This document shows positions 1-11,308 of a DNA stretch of 64,000 nt, piece by piece. The notes beneath the pieces were generated by a model. The model made no database searches, was not told the origin of the DNA, and worked only from the letters and a program-made list of their open reading frames with translations. How positions within the stretch are numbered: position 1 is the stretch's first letter; each line of letters starts with the position of its first letter. The stretch lies in contig JACGCK010000004.1 of assembly GCA_014925825.1 (NCBI GenBank), positions 992,001 to 1,056,000 on the forward strand, in the 5' to 3' direction. Source of the stretch: Pholiota molesta. Taxonomy: Eukaryota; Basidiomycota; Agaricomycetes; Agaricales; Strophariaceae. Position numbers and translations under genes: made by a program.

Positions 1-751
1 GAGTACGCGATGCTTGAATATCATCAAGGTCCTCGATACAGATCGACGCATAATTGAGGTAAGTGAAATCGAAGAACAGTTTTTGATCCGCGCGTTGCAT
101 TGCGCACATCTTTGAGATTATGCTGGCATGTGTAGCATCGACAGAGATATTGGAAAGCCGTATTGATGAATTCGACAAATTCGAAACTAGAGCATTGTCG
201 GTGTCAGGTGCTGTCAGTCCATCAAATTCAACCCTCCTTAGATTGGTGCAGGGTACCAAGTCTTCAACCATAAACTTTTCGATATTATATAGCGATATGT
301 CAGAGAGTGTTGGAAGGTGCATGAGGTGAAGCATTGCTGGTCGGAGGGGGTTATCATTCCATTGAACGCAATTCAGGCCATATTGTATGGTGAGAGTTTT
401 CAGGCAAGTAATTTTCTTGAAGGTTTGCAGGACAAGCGCAGGATCCTTGATGTCGTCCTTCGTGGGGATGTAAAGCAGCCATCGGATGTAAGGGGCAATC
501 TCTGGCGTGGTCAAGAGAAGCCGGTGAAGCTTATGGGTAGTAACAAATGTTATTCCACTTGGTTTGGCAGAAGATGGATCCGTGTGATAAATGCCGTTCA
601 CATAAAAACAAGCCCAGATATGCTTTCTGCAAAGATGAAGAAAAACATGGCTGACAAGAGCGCATGTCTTAATCGAAGGAAGACTGAACTCATCCTGGGA
701 AAGGATATCGATGATCGTTTCTGTGATTTCGATTGGCAGAATTGTTGGCAT
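1..751 (-). CDS. F-box-like protein, C-terminus beyond the window
   Basis: An uninterrupted frame runs on the minus strand from an ATG at 751 to the window edge (250 residues, no stop reached). The first 50 or so residues look like an F-box: MPTILPIEITETIIDIL, then a stretch of the type CALVSHVFLHLCRKHIW, which fits the pattern of an F-box helix followed by a 'C.lVsr.w...a...' segment. The remainder has leucine-rich character (for example LKTLTIQY, LPTLSDISLY, TNLRRVEF), as in the many basidiomycete F-box/LRR-like proteins. Such proteins usually bring substrates to SCF ubiquitin ligases through Skp1. The substrate cannot be guessed. The gene is divergent from the YTP1-like gene, with about 380 bases between the two starts. 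It could be any member of this large, fast-evolving family. Confidence 0.6.
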   Translation of the reverse strand, partial: MPTILPIEITETIIDILSQDEFSLPSIKTCALVSHVFLHLCRKHIWACFYVNGIYHTDPSSAKPSGITFVTTHKLHRLLLTTPEIAPYIRWLLYIPTKDDIKDPALVLQTFKKITCLKTLTIQYGLNCVQWNDNPLRPAMLHLMHLPTLSDISLYNIEKFMVEDLVPCTNLRRVEFDGLTAPDTDNALVSNLSNSSIRLSNISVDATHASIISKMCAMQRADQKLFFDFTYLNYASICIEDLDDIQASRT

Positions 752-1132
752 ACTTCAAGGTAATGAAGTTCAACCTGATATAGCGGCACAAAAATGATTA
801 GTACAAAGGTTCGATTCAAATAAATGAGCTTTCCGACGTTTATCTGGAGACCTGAACGAGTAAGCCACATACCTTCTTGGTGTTGTCTCAAGTTCTCCGA
901 GGCGAACGACTCGAAACTGAGCAGAAAGATTCGTTCTCTTGATGAATGTTTTTAGTTGAACTTGAACTTGAACTTGAAGCGCTACAGGCCAGTGTGTCAC
1001 GTGTCAAATATCTGCTTCAGGAAATTCGGCGAACGACCTGTGAGCCGTTTCACCCTCTTCTTCCGACCCCTCACGCCCTCCGGTGTCTTTTCCATCTACG
1101 AGCGGGGCCTTCGCGCCATCGATATCCTAATA
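752..1132. other. Divergent intergenic region
   Basis: This 381-base stretch separates the minus-strand F-box-like gene from the plus-strand YTP1-like gene and probably serves as a shared promoter region. A short run of imperfect GAACTT/GAACTTGA repeats lies at about 956-978. I see no convincing TATA box or other specific site. Confidence 0.4.
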
Positions 1133-3244
1133 ATGCGCAATCTCCTGCGAACTGTGCTCGGGCTATGTTTCCTTCTCCAGGTCCTCGCTCATGGCCACCA
1201 TGATGAACTCACAGAAGAGGAGGCCTCCGCGCCGATCGATAATATTCTATGGATTCATATGTTGCTGCAAGGCTTGGTGTGGGGCGTGATGTTTCCTATT
1301 GGGATGGTTCTTGGGCTTTCGAGGAGTAGATGGCATGTGCCATTGCAGGTGAATTCAACGAACCCTATCTCACTCTTTTCTACCAAATCTAACCTTTTCC
1401 ATAGGCAACCGGTTATGCATTGACGGCAGGTGGCTACATTCTCGGTCACTCACACAAAGGACGCGCATTTTTCGCTGGTGCTCACGGAACATTTGCGAAA
1501 GTTCTATTCATTCCTATCCTTGCTCAACTCGTCCTTGGCATCTATCTTAAGCTCCATATTCACGAAAAATCGATTCGCCCTTGGATCGTTCCTCTCCATG
1601 GAATCATTGGAAAAGCATATCCAATATTGGGATGGGTGCAAATGCTCTTCGGAATCATTGCATTCCGAGGGTATTGTCGTGGAGGAGCTCTGGGCAAGCT
1701 TTCGTCTATTCAAGAAAGGCAGAAATGCTCATACCGAAGTTCATTCCAGGACAATGTCTCGCACATTATATTATGGGTAGCGGGTTTGTTGCGTATGCTG
1801 TTATGATGACGATTATTTTGTTGGTGGGAGAGCAATGGATACGAAGAAGCGGTCGGAGTCCTGAATTTTTCGATTCGGCTGTTATTACTGCTTGGGTACG
1901 TCCTTGCTCATGCCGTTTCCTCTATAGTTAGTGCCCGTTGACTGATACGCTCGTACAGGGAATCGGTGAGTTTCGGATCACTTGACCTTATCCCTGTTTC
2001 TTACACTTCAAACCACTAGTCAACACTTTCACAGAACATCATGGAGGTGCTTGGTCTGTAAAGGATATGCAACACACGTGAGCACCTCTGTTCCTAACTC
2101 TCTAGAGTAGGGAAGTCAACTCCTCCTTTCCAGCATTCTAGGCGTTCTTTGTATGTCACTTTTTGTTTAACTTGCCAAATTGCTGACACCAATTACAGGG
2201 TGGACGGGAGGAATCTTGGGGATCTATCTCTCACGAAATAATCAAGTAAGATACATTCTTCTAACATATGGAGTATTCAAAGTTAACGAAACGCGCTACT
2301 CATTAGCGCAATGTTATACCTGGAATAATGTATGCAAATATCCTCCATCACTGGACCTGTTGCGATAACTTTTTTTCCGCAGTATCTTCCTCACAGGCTG
2401 GGGGATGTCTCAACACGCCCAAGCTCTTATGATTTCCACCAGAGTACTTCTTAATTCTCAATGCTTCTTCGGAAATTCGTTGTCTGACCAATTACTGCTT
2501 AGGTCCATGCAATGTTTGGTTATACGCTTATGCTGGCCGGCATCTCTCGCATTATCGAAGTCTGTTTCTTCGTGCCCTCATATGCATCGGATGGCTCCGA
2601 CGACGACAATCATAGCGAACACACATTGGCTGATGGTACCAACTCCCGACCGCAATTGTCCCCAAAGGCAGCAGCTTCGAGGTCTTTCCGCTATCTTACA
2701 CCTTTCGTGAGTTGATGTTTATATAAACGTAATCATTGCTGACTGTGTGTTTTAGTTACTGGTTGCTTCTGGGTAGGTTTCGGGGACATTATCTGTACCA
2801 ACATTTAACCCTCCTTCATATAGTTTGCTCTTCATGTCAGCAACTGACGAAGAACTCAAGTTCGTCCACGACAACGAGATGGACCACGTCACCTATATCC
2901 TCATCGTGTTTAGGCAAGCTCACCGTCTCAATCTCCCTTATGTAATCCTCTCTTACTCTCATCCCAACCACAATTTCGTATACAGTTTGTCATTCCTCCT
3001 TTACACGCATATCGTCTTCCTCATCAACCTTTACTCTACTTCGGGACGTAATGCACCAAATACATCTGGGAATATGCACCCCATCGATGATGGTAACATT
3101 GAACTGGTCTCGCCCGGGCCTGGCGCGAAGTGGCCTTATGCGCGCGTGCCACTACGCCAGGGCAGTGGGGGTCTGCACGTGCTGGGCGACGACGAAGAGG
3201 AAGAGGAGGATATGATGGCGCCCCATATTGTTAATCGAAGATGA
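1133..3244 (+). CDS. YTP1-like multi-pass membrane protein (DUF2427/Ytp1 family)
   Basis: Thirteen exons give a continuous 477-residue protein: 1133-1348, 1405-1693, 1750-1895, 1959-1965, 2020-2077, 2134-2150, 2199-2245, 2307-2329, 2383-2443, 2503-2706, 2756-2772, 2824-2913 and 2986-3244. The exon lengths sum to a multiple of three. The start [20 protein letters not shown] looks like a signal peptide and is followed by a His/acid-rich linker. The N-terminal half matches the DUF2427 pattern ([30 protein letters not shown]). The C-terminal half has Ytp1 hallmarks ([43 protein letters not shown]). Several hydrophobic segments suggest eight or more membrane helices. Yeast Ytp1 has no established biochemical role. 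Two introns use GC rather than GT donors (after 1693 and after 2913), and one exon is only 7 bases. A cytochrome b561 assignment was considered but fits less well. Confidence 0.85.
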
Positions 3245-4428
3245 AACTTGTAGTGTATGAGCGGCGTATTGTATAGACTGGTGTATGTAGGTTGGTGTAG
3301 GTATTAATGTGTTTGTCGACAGTGTTGTTGTATCATACTTACATACCACTGCGGTTGGGGTTCAAGCGCTCAGCGCTCAGCTTCGATAGCCGCATAACGA
3401 TAGAACGTGGTAATTGTTCGCGAGGCGCTACCTTCGGAATTGGCTGTTTTTTCCTGCTACCGTTAGGTAGAAGGTTTTAGGGAGGTCAGTTTTTCCCATC
3501 AATGACACACGTGACTCTTTTTTCCTTTTCGGGTCCGGAGCCCGGACTGTTTTCGGGCCGTCGTATTCTAATAATGTCTGCGAGAGACCAATCCAGTCAG
3601 AGTTGTGCTCGGGCCATTTCTTATTGTCTTTGCAATATTATTATTGTTCTCTCCGATTTTCTGCTTGGTTTAAAAAGCGATAATTTTGCGGTTTCGCCAT
3701 CTTCCAACCGTCTCCCCCACATCATCATGCCTTTCTCCATCAATGACTTAGCGCTCAATGTCTCGTATTCGGACAATGCTTTGCCGTCCCGTTTATCTCC
3801 ATCCTTTGCACAAGGGGTACGCGCCGGCAATTGCCGACATACGAGGTAGGGGGGGGGTCGGGTTTTGGAGGCTTAACCAAAAAAAATTATGGCAGTATAA
3901 ATTTCAGTTTAAAACAAGTTTAAAATGTGATTTAATACCTATCTACATAGTTTCTAATGTATTCTAAGTGTTTGGGAACTGTTTAGTTGGTTTAGGCCGT
4001 TAACGGATGCGTAGCGGCCTTGGGACGCGCTTTGATGAGCCTGATAGCCCCCATCCAATCATATCAAAGTTACGATAACCGACGGCATAAGTCGGCCTAT
4101 CCAATAATAGTACGCGACGGAGATACCCGTGGCAGAAAACACCCAATTCTCGCGCGTCTAACGAGCGCTAAAGACCAATTTCGCCTTTCTGGCTCGAGAA
4201 CAGTAAAGTAGATATAGATGTATTCATATTAGAGGCAATCACAAGAGCCAGAATGATCATATTCGTTCTGAATACCTTATTCCGCGCACAAAACACTCTG
4301 CGATCACTTCCGTTTTGCTTCCGTCTTGGAAAACGGAATTAAATTTCAATCATAGATCTGACTGATAATCGATAATCTCTCTTGATTCACTCGTTCATAT
4401 CTTCGTTCACTATACTAATTGTTATTCA
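3245..4428. other. Intergenic region, no gene seen
   Basis: About 1.2 kb between the YTP1-like gene and the transposase-like gene. It contains a G-run near 3850, a small duplicated GCTCAGC motif near 3370, and AT-rich stretches. The short frames here look like noise. The left end of any transposon that carried the downstream gene might lie here, but I could not pair terminal repeats. Confidence 0.4.
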
Positions 4429-6260
4429 ATGGTCAAAAAATCTAAGAAACCGAAGGTATGACGTTCAATTTGGTTCAATTGATCATAAATCTATTATTAC
4501 ACTTGTGTTAAACATGACATTTGCTCCTATTACAGCAACCAGGGTTCAGTGTCAACTCTACGCAGCGCTGCGATGCGTGCAATCGCGATGTCGTTATTGG
4601 GCTCGGTGGGGAGAAGAACTGGGATATGCACGTCGCAAGTGCAGCACATCAACAGGCGATCCGGAAGGCCGAGGCATTACCAAAGAAGACGCTTCTTTCT
4701 TTCTTTCAACCTGCCAGCACGTCGAGTACTCCTCCCACGTCTGTCAACGCTCCTGGAATAGTTGCTGCGGCCCCCCTTATCGCCCCGCTGACAATTCCGG
4801 ATGTCAATGTCCATTCTCCCTCGTTCACACCGTCCTTACCTGCGGTTCAACCGCAGTCGTCGCTCCCTGCAGATGCTCCCATCCTACAGAGGCTATCTCG
4901 AACGATCCAATTCTTACCGCATACCGTTCCCGCTGGTGTTCCATTGGACCCACTAGCTGCACTCTCTTGTCTACCGAAGGACTTGATTTTCGATGGCCAG
5001 GATGCTTGGGAAGACGTCGTTAATCCAATGCTCGACCGGCTTCTAGGATTTGGGACGACTCAAGACGATATACGCGCTCTCATTCGTCGTGGACAGTATG
5101 GGATGGACGGTGTCTACCGATACTTCCGCTCCTGTATCTGTGACCTTGATATTCCGGTGGGGCTTCTCGAAGGAAAAATTGGCCGCCTGGTGGATGCTAT
5201 GATGGAACTGTAAGTATTTCTTGTCATTGAACGCGAATATATTCACATTTTATTGTCACAGAGGTGCCACGGAAGAGCAACCAACAATCTCTGAGACTTC
5301 CAACCCCGAAACCATCATCGACCCAGAGGTGATCGTTATCGCCTCTCCGAGTCCAGCGCGTCCACCACCTCGTCAATTACCTCCCACTCCTCCAATGCGT
5401 CCATTACCGATAGTCGAGCCGCCCTGTCCTGGTTACCATTTACGCCTTCCGGACGGGGCATCGCCATTCGCTTCATACCCATTTCTTCTCCACACCAAAT
5501 ATACCCTCCCATGGAAGGTTACCGTCGATTCTGAACAATTAATTCTATATGCGACACGCTGTACCGGCACTGGACGTACTTCAGAGAAGGGCAAGGAAAA
5601 AGAGCCTCGCTCTTGTCATTATTGCGCGCGCCTCCATGACCATACAACAATCATGGGAATACGACATCGGCTCCTCGATGGAACACACGAGAATACCCCA
5701 TGGGCCTTCCTGACGCCTGCCGAAATGCATACTGCACTGCAGCGCAAGACTCAGCTTGCGAACAACTTCAAGTTGCGCGCGTTGAACAACGCTGCGTCGA
5801 TTGGTATTCGAAACCAGCACATTCAGGCATGGAAACGACTGTCGATAGCCATCGGGCAGTCAGATATCCCTCGTCTTCGGGCCCTAATGTCTACCCAGGT
5901 ACGAGTTAAAGACTATTTATCCTCAAGTGCTAACATATTTGCAGGTTCGAGCAGGCGCCAGCGTCTATTCGATTATAGAGAAGATCGACAAAGCAGCAGC
6001 GCGCCAATACAGCCCTAAAGGCTATGCTCAAGCTGACTTCGAACGTGCATTCTTAATCTACAAACTAGGAGGTCGTTCTGCCGCGAACATTGCCCATCGC
6101 GCCCTCGGAGTCCCGTCGATTGATGCTACCAAGCGACACATAGCCTCAGCACCCCTCCAGCCATCACCCGGTTTCCCTACCTGGCAACAGCTCTCGGCGA
6201 ATCTTCAGCAGTGCTATCCACCAGAAAATACACGCTCCGATCAACCCATCCTCGGCATGA
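4429..6260 (+). pseudogene. Transposase-like gene, 5' third (split by insertion)
   Basis: This is the first of three pieces of one gene (the others are at 11309-13248 and 47541-49360). Exons are 4429-4455, 4536-5209, 5262-5898 and 5945-6260. The protein opens with a basic MVKKSKKPK, then a single zinc-finger-like module (CDACNRD ... HVASAAHQ, i.e. C-x2-C ... H-x5-H) suited to DNA binding. A proline/serine-rich linker follows, then a conserved segment ending in the LGGRSAANIAHRALGVPS region. From memory this belongs to a multicopy basidiomycete family, and the later pieces resemble P-element/THAP9 transposases. The frame stops abruptly at ...ILGM, where the first inserted element begins. Removing the insertion continues the frame into ...SIQLDELK at 11309. 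Introns and coding potential look intact, so the gene was probably functional until recently. Confidence 0.7.
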
Positions 6261-6639
6261 CATCACGAAAAACGACAATATCTCTAGAGAAATCCTGGTG
6301 TCTCTAAAAGACATCTAGAGACACCAAGAGCACTAAAAGACCTCAGAGACAGAAAGATCTCTAGAGTTACGTGATCATCAACATGATTTACCCAGGTGTC
6401 TTTGAGTGTCTCTGGGAGTCCTCTGGGTTGCCTCTGGGAGTCCCTCAAAACTGTTTGGAAGTCTATTGGATTGCTCTCAGAAGCATCCTTCCCATCCTCA
6501 ATCTTTGGTGCTTTGCTTAGAATAAATGGTCAAATGTAATAATAAAACATAATATATTATAAGGCTGAAGCTACTACTCTAATATTCTAAGTAATCTGTA
6601 CTACGGTCATAATTTACTGCCCACCCTCATACATCCCCC

Positions 6640-6864
6640 ACTGCTGTCTTCACATGTGCTCACACGGCGTCCACATCGTTGATGCGCCGTCGTGTCGTTG
6701 TGCCGTCGTGTCATTGCACCGTCCCGTCGTTGCGCCGTCGCGTTGTCGCACCGTCGCGCGTCGTCGTCGTCGTCGTCGCATCGTTGCGCATTGTCGTCGT
6801 TGCGCCGTCGCGCCGTTGCATCATTGCGCCATCGCGTCATTGCGCCGTCGCGTCATTGGCTGCG
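6640..6864. repeat. GTC/GTCGCC trinucleotide-rich low-complexity block
   Basis: A run dominated by GTCG and CGTCGTTGCGCC units. It continues beyond the fold-back insertion at about 10052-10600, where GTCGTCGTG and GGTGACGTGG units predominate. The fold-back element therefore landed within a pre-existing simple-sequence tract. Frames translated here (Arg/Ala/Val-rich) are repeat artefacts. Confidence 0.7.
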
Positions 6865-7027
6865 CACTAGTACCTACCACTTTTAATGATATGGGCATGG
6901 TAATAGCCAGGAAGCCCGTTTTATATTTACCATGCTACTAATGAAATGAGATATGCCTGACAACTTAATGAAATCTTCTTAGAGTGCGATATCAATCTTT
7001 GCCACTAGATCTCAATACTTACTGCCA

Positions 7028-7288
7028 GGTATTTCATTCCTGCCATTGCTGGGATATCATATCTGTTATGGGGTATTTTATTCCTGCCATAGCTGGGATA
7101 TCATATTTGTCATGGGGTATTTCATTCCTGCTATAGCTGGGATATCATATCTATCATGGGGTATTTCATTCCTGCCACAGCAGGGATATCGTATCTATCA
7201 TGGGGTATTTCATTTCTGCCAATGGGGTATTTCATTCCTGCCATAGCTAGGATATCATATCTGTCATGGGGTATTTCATTCTCTGCCA
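7028..7288. repeat. 44-bp minisatellite in fold-back arm (copy A, left)
   Basis: About six imperfect units of 44 bp, each starting GGTATTTCATTCCTGCC and containing GGGATATCATATCT; one unit is shortened. Mirror-image arrays occur at about 9622-9881 in the other arm and at about 20547-20807 and 23137-23397 in copy B. Its presence in every arm suggests that it is part of the element and may hold repeated protein-binding sites. Confidence 0.85.
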
Positions 7289-9621
7289 TATATGCTTAAA
7301 AGGCTTCTATATTTAGAATTCACATCAGATTGGGTAATTAGATCAATCTGCTGATTGATCAGACACATGATAGATAAGATTTCCCAAAATAGCAATGTCT
7401 TATTAGGCATATGACCCTATTTGGGTGTGGGAACATCCCAAAATAGAATATATCCACTATCATTGGTACTGCATATTGCTGCCTGGGCGCTTCCCTTGAA
7501 CGAGTATAGGACTATGTTATATCAGTAGATGCGTATTTTTAATACGAATCCAGCGCAAAAGGTTTCGTGATTTTATCTGCACGCGTTCACGAGATATAAG
7601 CGAAATACTGGGTGCGCTTAATGAGCAAACACTGTAATTTGCATTTTCTTCTATAACCGGTGGGTCTATTCGTACGCTCTAAATTACATTATGTAGGTGT
7701 CATAAAGAGCTTTACAACGCGCCCTTGATCACGTATTTGCGTCAGGTATTAGCGCGGGAAATTGCGTGCGCTTATTTAGAAACGCGCGCTTCTAGCACCC
7801 GCATTTCTCACGCTCTTTCCACGAAAACATACCGTAAAATACTACCTATATGTACCTTTCTACTGCATGTTATTTGGAATGATTCGATGGAATGGTGCAC
7901 CTGTATTCGCATTTTAATTGTTCTATATATACCATAGCAGGCAACGGATAAATTTGTGCAATTTTGTACAGTTCTACTCTCCTGATTTTTCTCAATTTAA
8001 TGATATAGGTACTGTGGCAAGAAATGGGGTATAGGAGAGCGAAATAGATTGGGTGCTGGCATGGAAAATAGGCTGGATTGATCGGAATTACCATATTTGG
8101 CTAGCCATCAGTGGCAGGTCCCTCTGGACCCCTTCAAAAGTAGGCACCCATTTCTCCACTAATTCTCAACCAAATCACTTCAATTCTTTTGCAAATAGTA
8201 TTTATTTAAAGATAAGATAATTTCCACCGTGTTATATTTACAAATTTATTTCTTTATGTGTATGCATTCACTGATTTCGCTTTTTGGCCCAGATGGGCAA
8301 TATCCATCTTTTGAAATACTGTATATTTAAGTGTGATTCCACTTGGAACAGATGAAGAAAAGTAACTAGGTCTAGGAACATGTGTTTGGAAAGGTCAATG
8401 AGCATGGTTTGAAATGGTATTACAGAAATGTTATAGAGACATGTATCAATTGCTACAAGAACTGTAACAGTCATAACTGACTATCTTAAAAGCGAAATGA
8501 TTTATATCCCCACCTCCCTGCAAAAATATATTCCAAGGTCTACTTACTTTTCTCTTCCTTCTCCAAGTGGAATCATGTTCAAATATGCAATATTTCAAGA
8601 GAGAGATATTGCTCACCTGGGCCAAAAAGCGAAATCAATAAACACATGCACACAAAGAGATAAATTGATGAATCTAACTCAATGGAAATTATTCTATCCT
8701 TGAATAAATACTATTTGCAAAAGAATTGAAGTGATTTGGTTGAGAATTGGTGGAGAAATGGGTGCCTACTTTTGAGGGGGTCCAGAGGGATCTGCCACTG
8801 ATGGCTAGCCAAATATGGTAATTCCGATCAATCCAGCCTATTTTCCATGCCAGCACCCAATCTATTTCGCTCTCCTATACCCCATTTCTTGCCACAGTAC
8901 CTATATCATTAAATTGAGAAAAATCAGGAGAGTAGAACTGTACAAAATTGCACAAATTTATCCGTTGCCTGCTATGGTATATATAGAACAATTAAAATGC
9001 GAATACAGGTGCACCATTCCATCGAATCATTCCAAATAACATGCAGTAGAAAGGTACATATAGGTAGTATTTTACGGTATGTTTTCGTGGAAAGAGCGTG
9101 AGAAATGCGGGTGCTAGAAGCGCGCGTTTCTAAATAAGCGCACGCAATTTCCCGCGCTAATACCTGACGCAAATACGTGATCAAGGGCGCGTTGTAAAGC
9201 TCTTTATGACACCTACATAATGTAATTTAGAGCGTACGAATAGACCCACCGGTTATAGAAGAAAATGCAAATTACAGTGTTTGCTCATTAAGCGCACCCA
9301 GTATTTCGCTTATATCTCGTGAACGCGTGCAGATAAAATCACGAAACCTTTTGCGCTGGATTCGTATTAAAAATACGCATCTACTGATATAACATAGTCC
9401 TATACTCGTTCAAGGGAAGCGCCCAGGCAGCAATATGCAGTACCAATGATAGTGGATATATTCTATTTTGGGATGTTCCCACACCCAAATAGGGTCATAT
9501 GCCTAATAAGACATTGCTATTTTGGGAAATCTTATCTATCATGTGTCTGATCAATCAGCAGATTGATCTAATTACCCAATCTGATGTGAATTCTAAATAT
9601 AGAAGCCTTTTAAGCATATAT

Positions 9622-9881
9622 GGCAGAGAATGAAATACCCCATGACAGATATGATATCCTAGCTATGGCAGGAATGAAATACCCCATTGGCAGAAATGAA
9701 ATACCCCATGATAGATACGATATCCCTGCTGTGGCAGGAATGAAATACCCCATGATAGATATGATATCCCAGCTATAGCAGGAATGAAATACCCCATGAC
9801 AAATATGATATCCCAGCTATGGCAGGAATAAAATACCCCATAACAGATATGATATCCCAGCAATGGCAGGAATGAAATACC
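9622..9881. repeat. 44-bp minisatellite in fold-back arm (copy A, right)
   Basis: Reverse-complement counterpart of the array at 7028-7288, with the same unit order and the same shortened unit. This shows that the two arms share array structure down to unit level. Confidence 0.85.
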
Positions 9882-10904
9882 TGGCAGTAAGTATTGAGAT
9901 CTAGTGGCAAAGATTGATATCGCACTCTAAGAAGATTTCATTAAGTTGTCAGGCATATCTCATTTCATTAGTAGCATGGTAAATATAAAACGGGCTTCCT
10001 GGCTATTACCATGTCCATATCATTAAAAGTGGTAGGCACCACTCGGCTGCGGCAGAGAGGCAGGCGCGCCGCAGCGCGGTTCGAGCACGCCACTTTGTCG
10101 TGGTGACGTCGAAGCGCACGGACCAACTGGGTGCGCAGCGACGTGGTTCGAGCACGCCGCCTCGTTGTGGTGACGTGGCAGTGCACGGACCAGCTGCACG
10201 GCGGGGGCGGGAACCCCACAGCGGCGGGGCACGCCGGATGCGAGGCAAACGGGCGGCGGGAGGGTGATGTGGCGGGTGGTGGGCGGCGTCGTCGTGTGCA
10301 AGCGCCGCGGGAGGGTGACGTGGCGGGGTGGGCGGGGTGGTGGCCGTCGTCGTCATGTACGGGCGTCGTGGGCGTCGCGGGCGTCACGGGAGGGTACGTG
10401 GAGGACGACGTCGTCGTGTGCAGGCGTCGTGGGTGGGTGACGTGGTGACGGCGGGTGGGCATCGAAGTGGTGACGTGGCGGGGGGTGGGCGTTGCGGGGC
10501 GGGCGACGTGGTGGTGGACGACGGCAGTGGTGGCCGGACGTGGCGACGTGGTGGGTGGTGGCCGTCGTCGTCGTTTGCGCTGCGACTCCTCGTCGCCGTG
10601 AAAGGAAGCTGTGGGGAGGGGGTGGTGTCAGCGGCACACAAGGATGGTGTATGGGGCGTACTTGGTGGGTCTCCCGCTCCTGGGTCTCCCCTTGCTGTCT
10701 CCTCCCCTTCCAACGTCATCGTCATGTCGCCGCGTCATGTCCGTGGTTGTCCGTGGTCGAGGTGGTGTCATGGCAGCGAGGGGGTGAGTTGAGGCTGGTG
10801 GTGGTAGTGGTAGGAGCGAAGCGAGGAAAGGACATGGAAATTATTCTAAGTCCCGCGCCCTATAGAATCAATAGTATATAGTACATTTTGTGTCGACATT
10901 TAAC

Positions 10905-10985
10905 TGCCCTATGGCTTAGTTGGTAACGCGCCTTGTTCTTAGTACACTCCACGTGATGTCGTTCGTTCGAATCTCGTCAAGTGCA
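10905..10985 (+). other. tRNA-derived (SINE-like) head with Pol III A and B boxes
   Basis: TGGCTTAGTTGG at 10912-10923 matches an A box, and GTTCGAATC at 10965-10973 matches a B box at the usual spacing. The sequence before the A box (GCCCTA) and the D-arm resemble a eukaryotic threonine-type tRNA, but the anticodon arm and acceptor stem do not fold into a proper cloverleaf. It is better read as the degenerate tRNA-like head of a SINE, or a tRNA pseudogene, inside the 5-kb insertion than as a working tRNA. Confidence 0.5.
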
Positions 10986-11308
10986 CTATTTTTCCAAGGT
11001 CGCGTCAGGGGCGTGAGAATTACCTTGCAAGCTGAAAGTACTTTCGGGGTAATTTTCCGCTTTCTACGCTTTCTAAGCTTTGGGAAATGTTCGTATTGTG
11101 TTCGTACGTCTGTAAGTAAGGGCTAAAGGGATTACTGATCTCTGAGCAATTAAGTACAGACCTAAGAACTACATTGAATAGAAAGTAAAACTAACGATGC
11201 TCTGAGAGCATACTAGGATGCTCTGCAGTGCTTTGCCATGCTTTGGCGTCTCTGGCATATACCTGGCTTACCTGGTTTGGCTTTAGGGCAAAGGCGTTTT
11301 TTGTGATG

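Larger units (their letters stand above)
6865..10044. mobile_element. Giant fold-back element, copy A (3,180 bp, near-complete palindrome)
   Basis: The whole unit is one inverted repeat. Its ends are CACTAGTACCTACCAC on the left and, read inward from the right, GAGTGGTGCCTACCAC. A 7-bp target duplication GGCTGCG flanks it (6858-6864 and 10045-10051). The outer arms of about 1.34 kb (6865-~8205 and ~8704-10044) are almost identical. The inner ~250 bases of each arm are related but clearly diverged. Each arm carries an array of 44-bp units. No transposase-sized frame exists; the short frames occur in mirror pairs. A near-identical copy in the opposite orientation lies at 20384-23560. Such a structure should form a very long hairpin when single-stranded. 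The superfamily is unknown. Confidence 0.9.
6261..11308. mobile_element. 5,048-bp insertion in the transposase-like gene, short TIRs
   Basis: The left end CATCACGAAAAACG and the right end (reverse complement CATCACAAAAAACG) form a 14-bp terminal inverted repeat with one mismatch. Removing the insertion and one copy of the flanking GA (6259-6260 and 11309-11310) restores the host frame exactly, which supports these borders. Excluding the nested 3.18-kb fold-back element, the element is about 1.87 kb. It contains CTCTAGAGA-type inverted motifs at the left, an AT-rich part, GTC-rich trinucleotide blocks, and a tRNA-like segment at 10905-10985. I see no transposase of its own, so it appears non-autonomous. 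The superfamily is unclear because a 2-bp GA duplication is unusual. Confidence 0.65.

Noticed and set aside
1133..3244. Cytochrome b561 / ferric reductase domain protein
   Set aside because: The N-terminal helices have a b561-like feel, but the full motif order matches DUF2427 plus Ytp1 better.
6640..10044. CRISPR-like array (regular 44-bp units)
   Set aside because: Units are contiguous tandem repeats without unique spacers and lie inside a eukaryotic transposon arm.
10052..10800. Several overlapping long frames on both strands
   Set aside because: They arise from GTC/GACGTGG simple repeats lacking stops and show no domain-like sequence.
10905..10985. Functional tRNA gene
   Set aside because: A and B boxes are good, but acceptor and anticodon stems do not pair and the variable region is too long for a normal tRNA.
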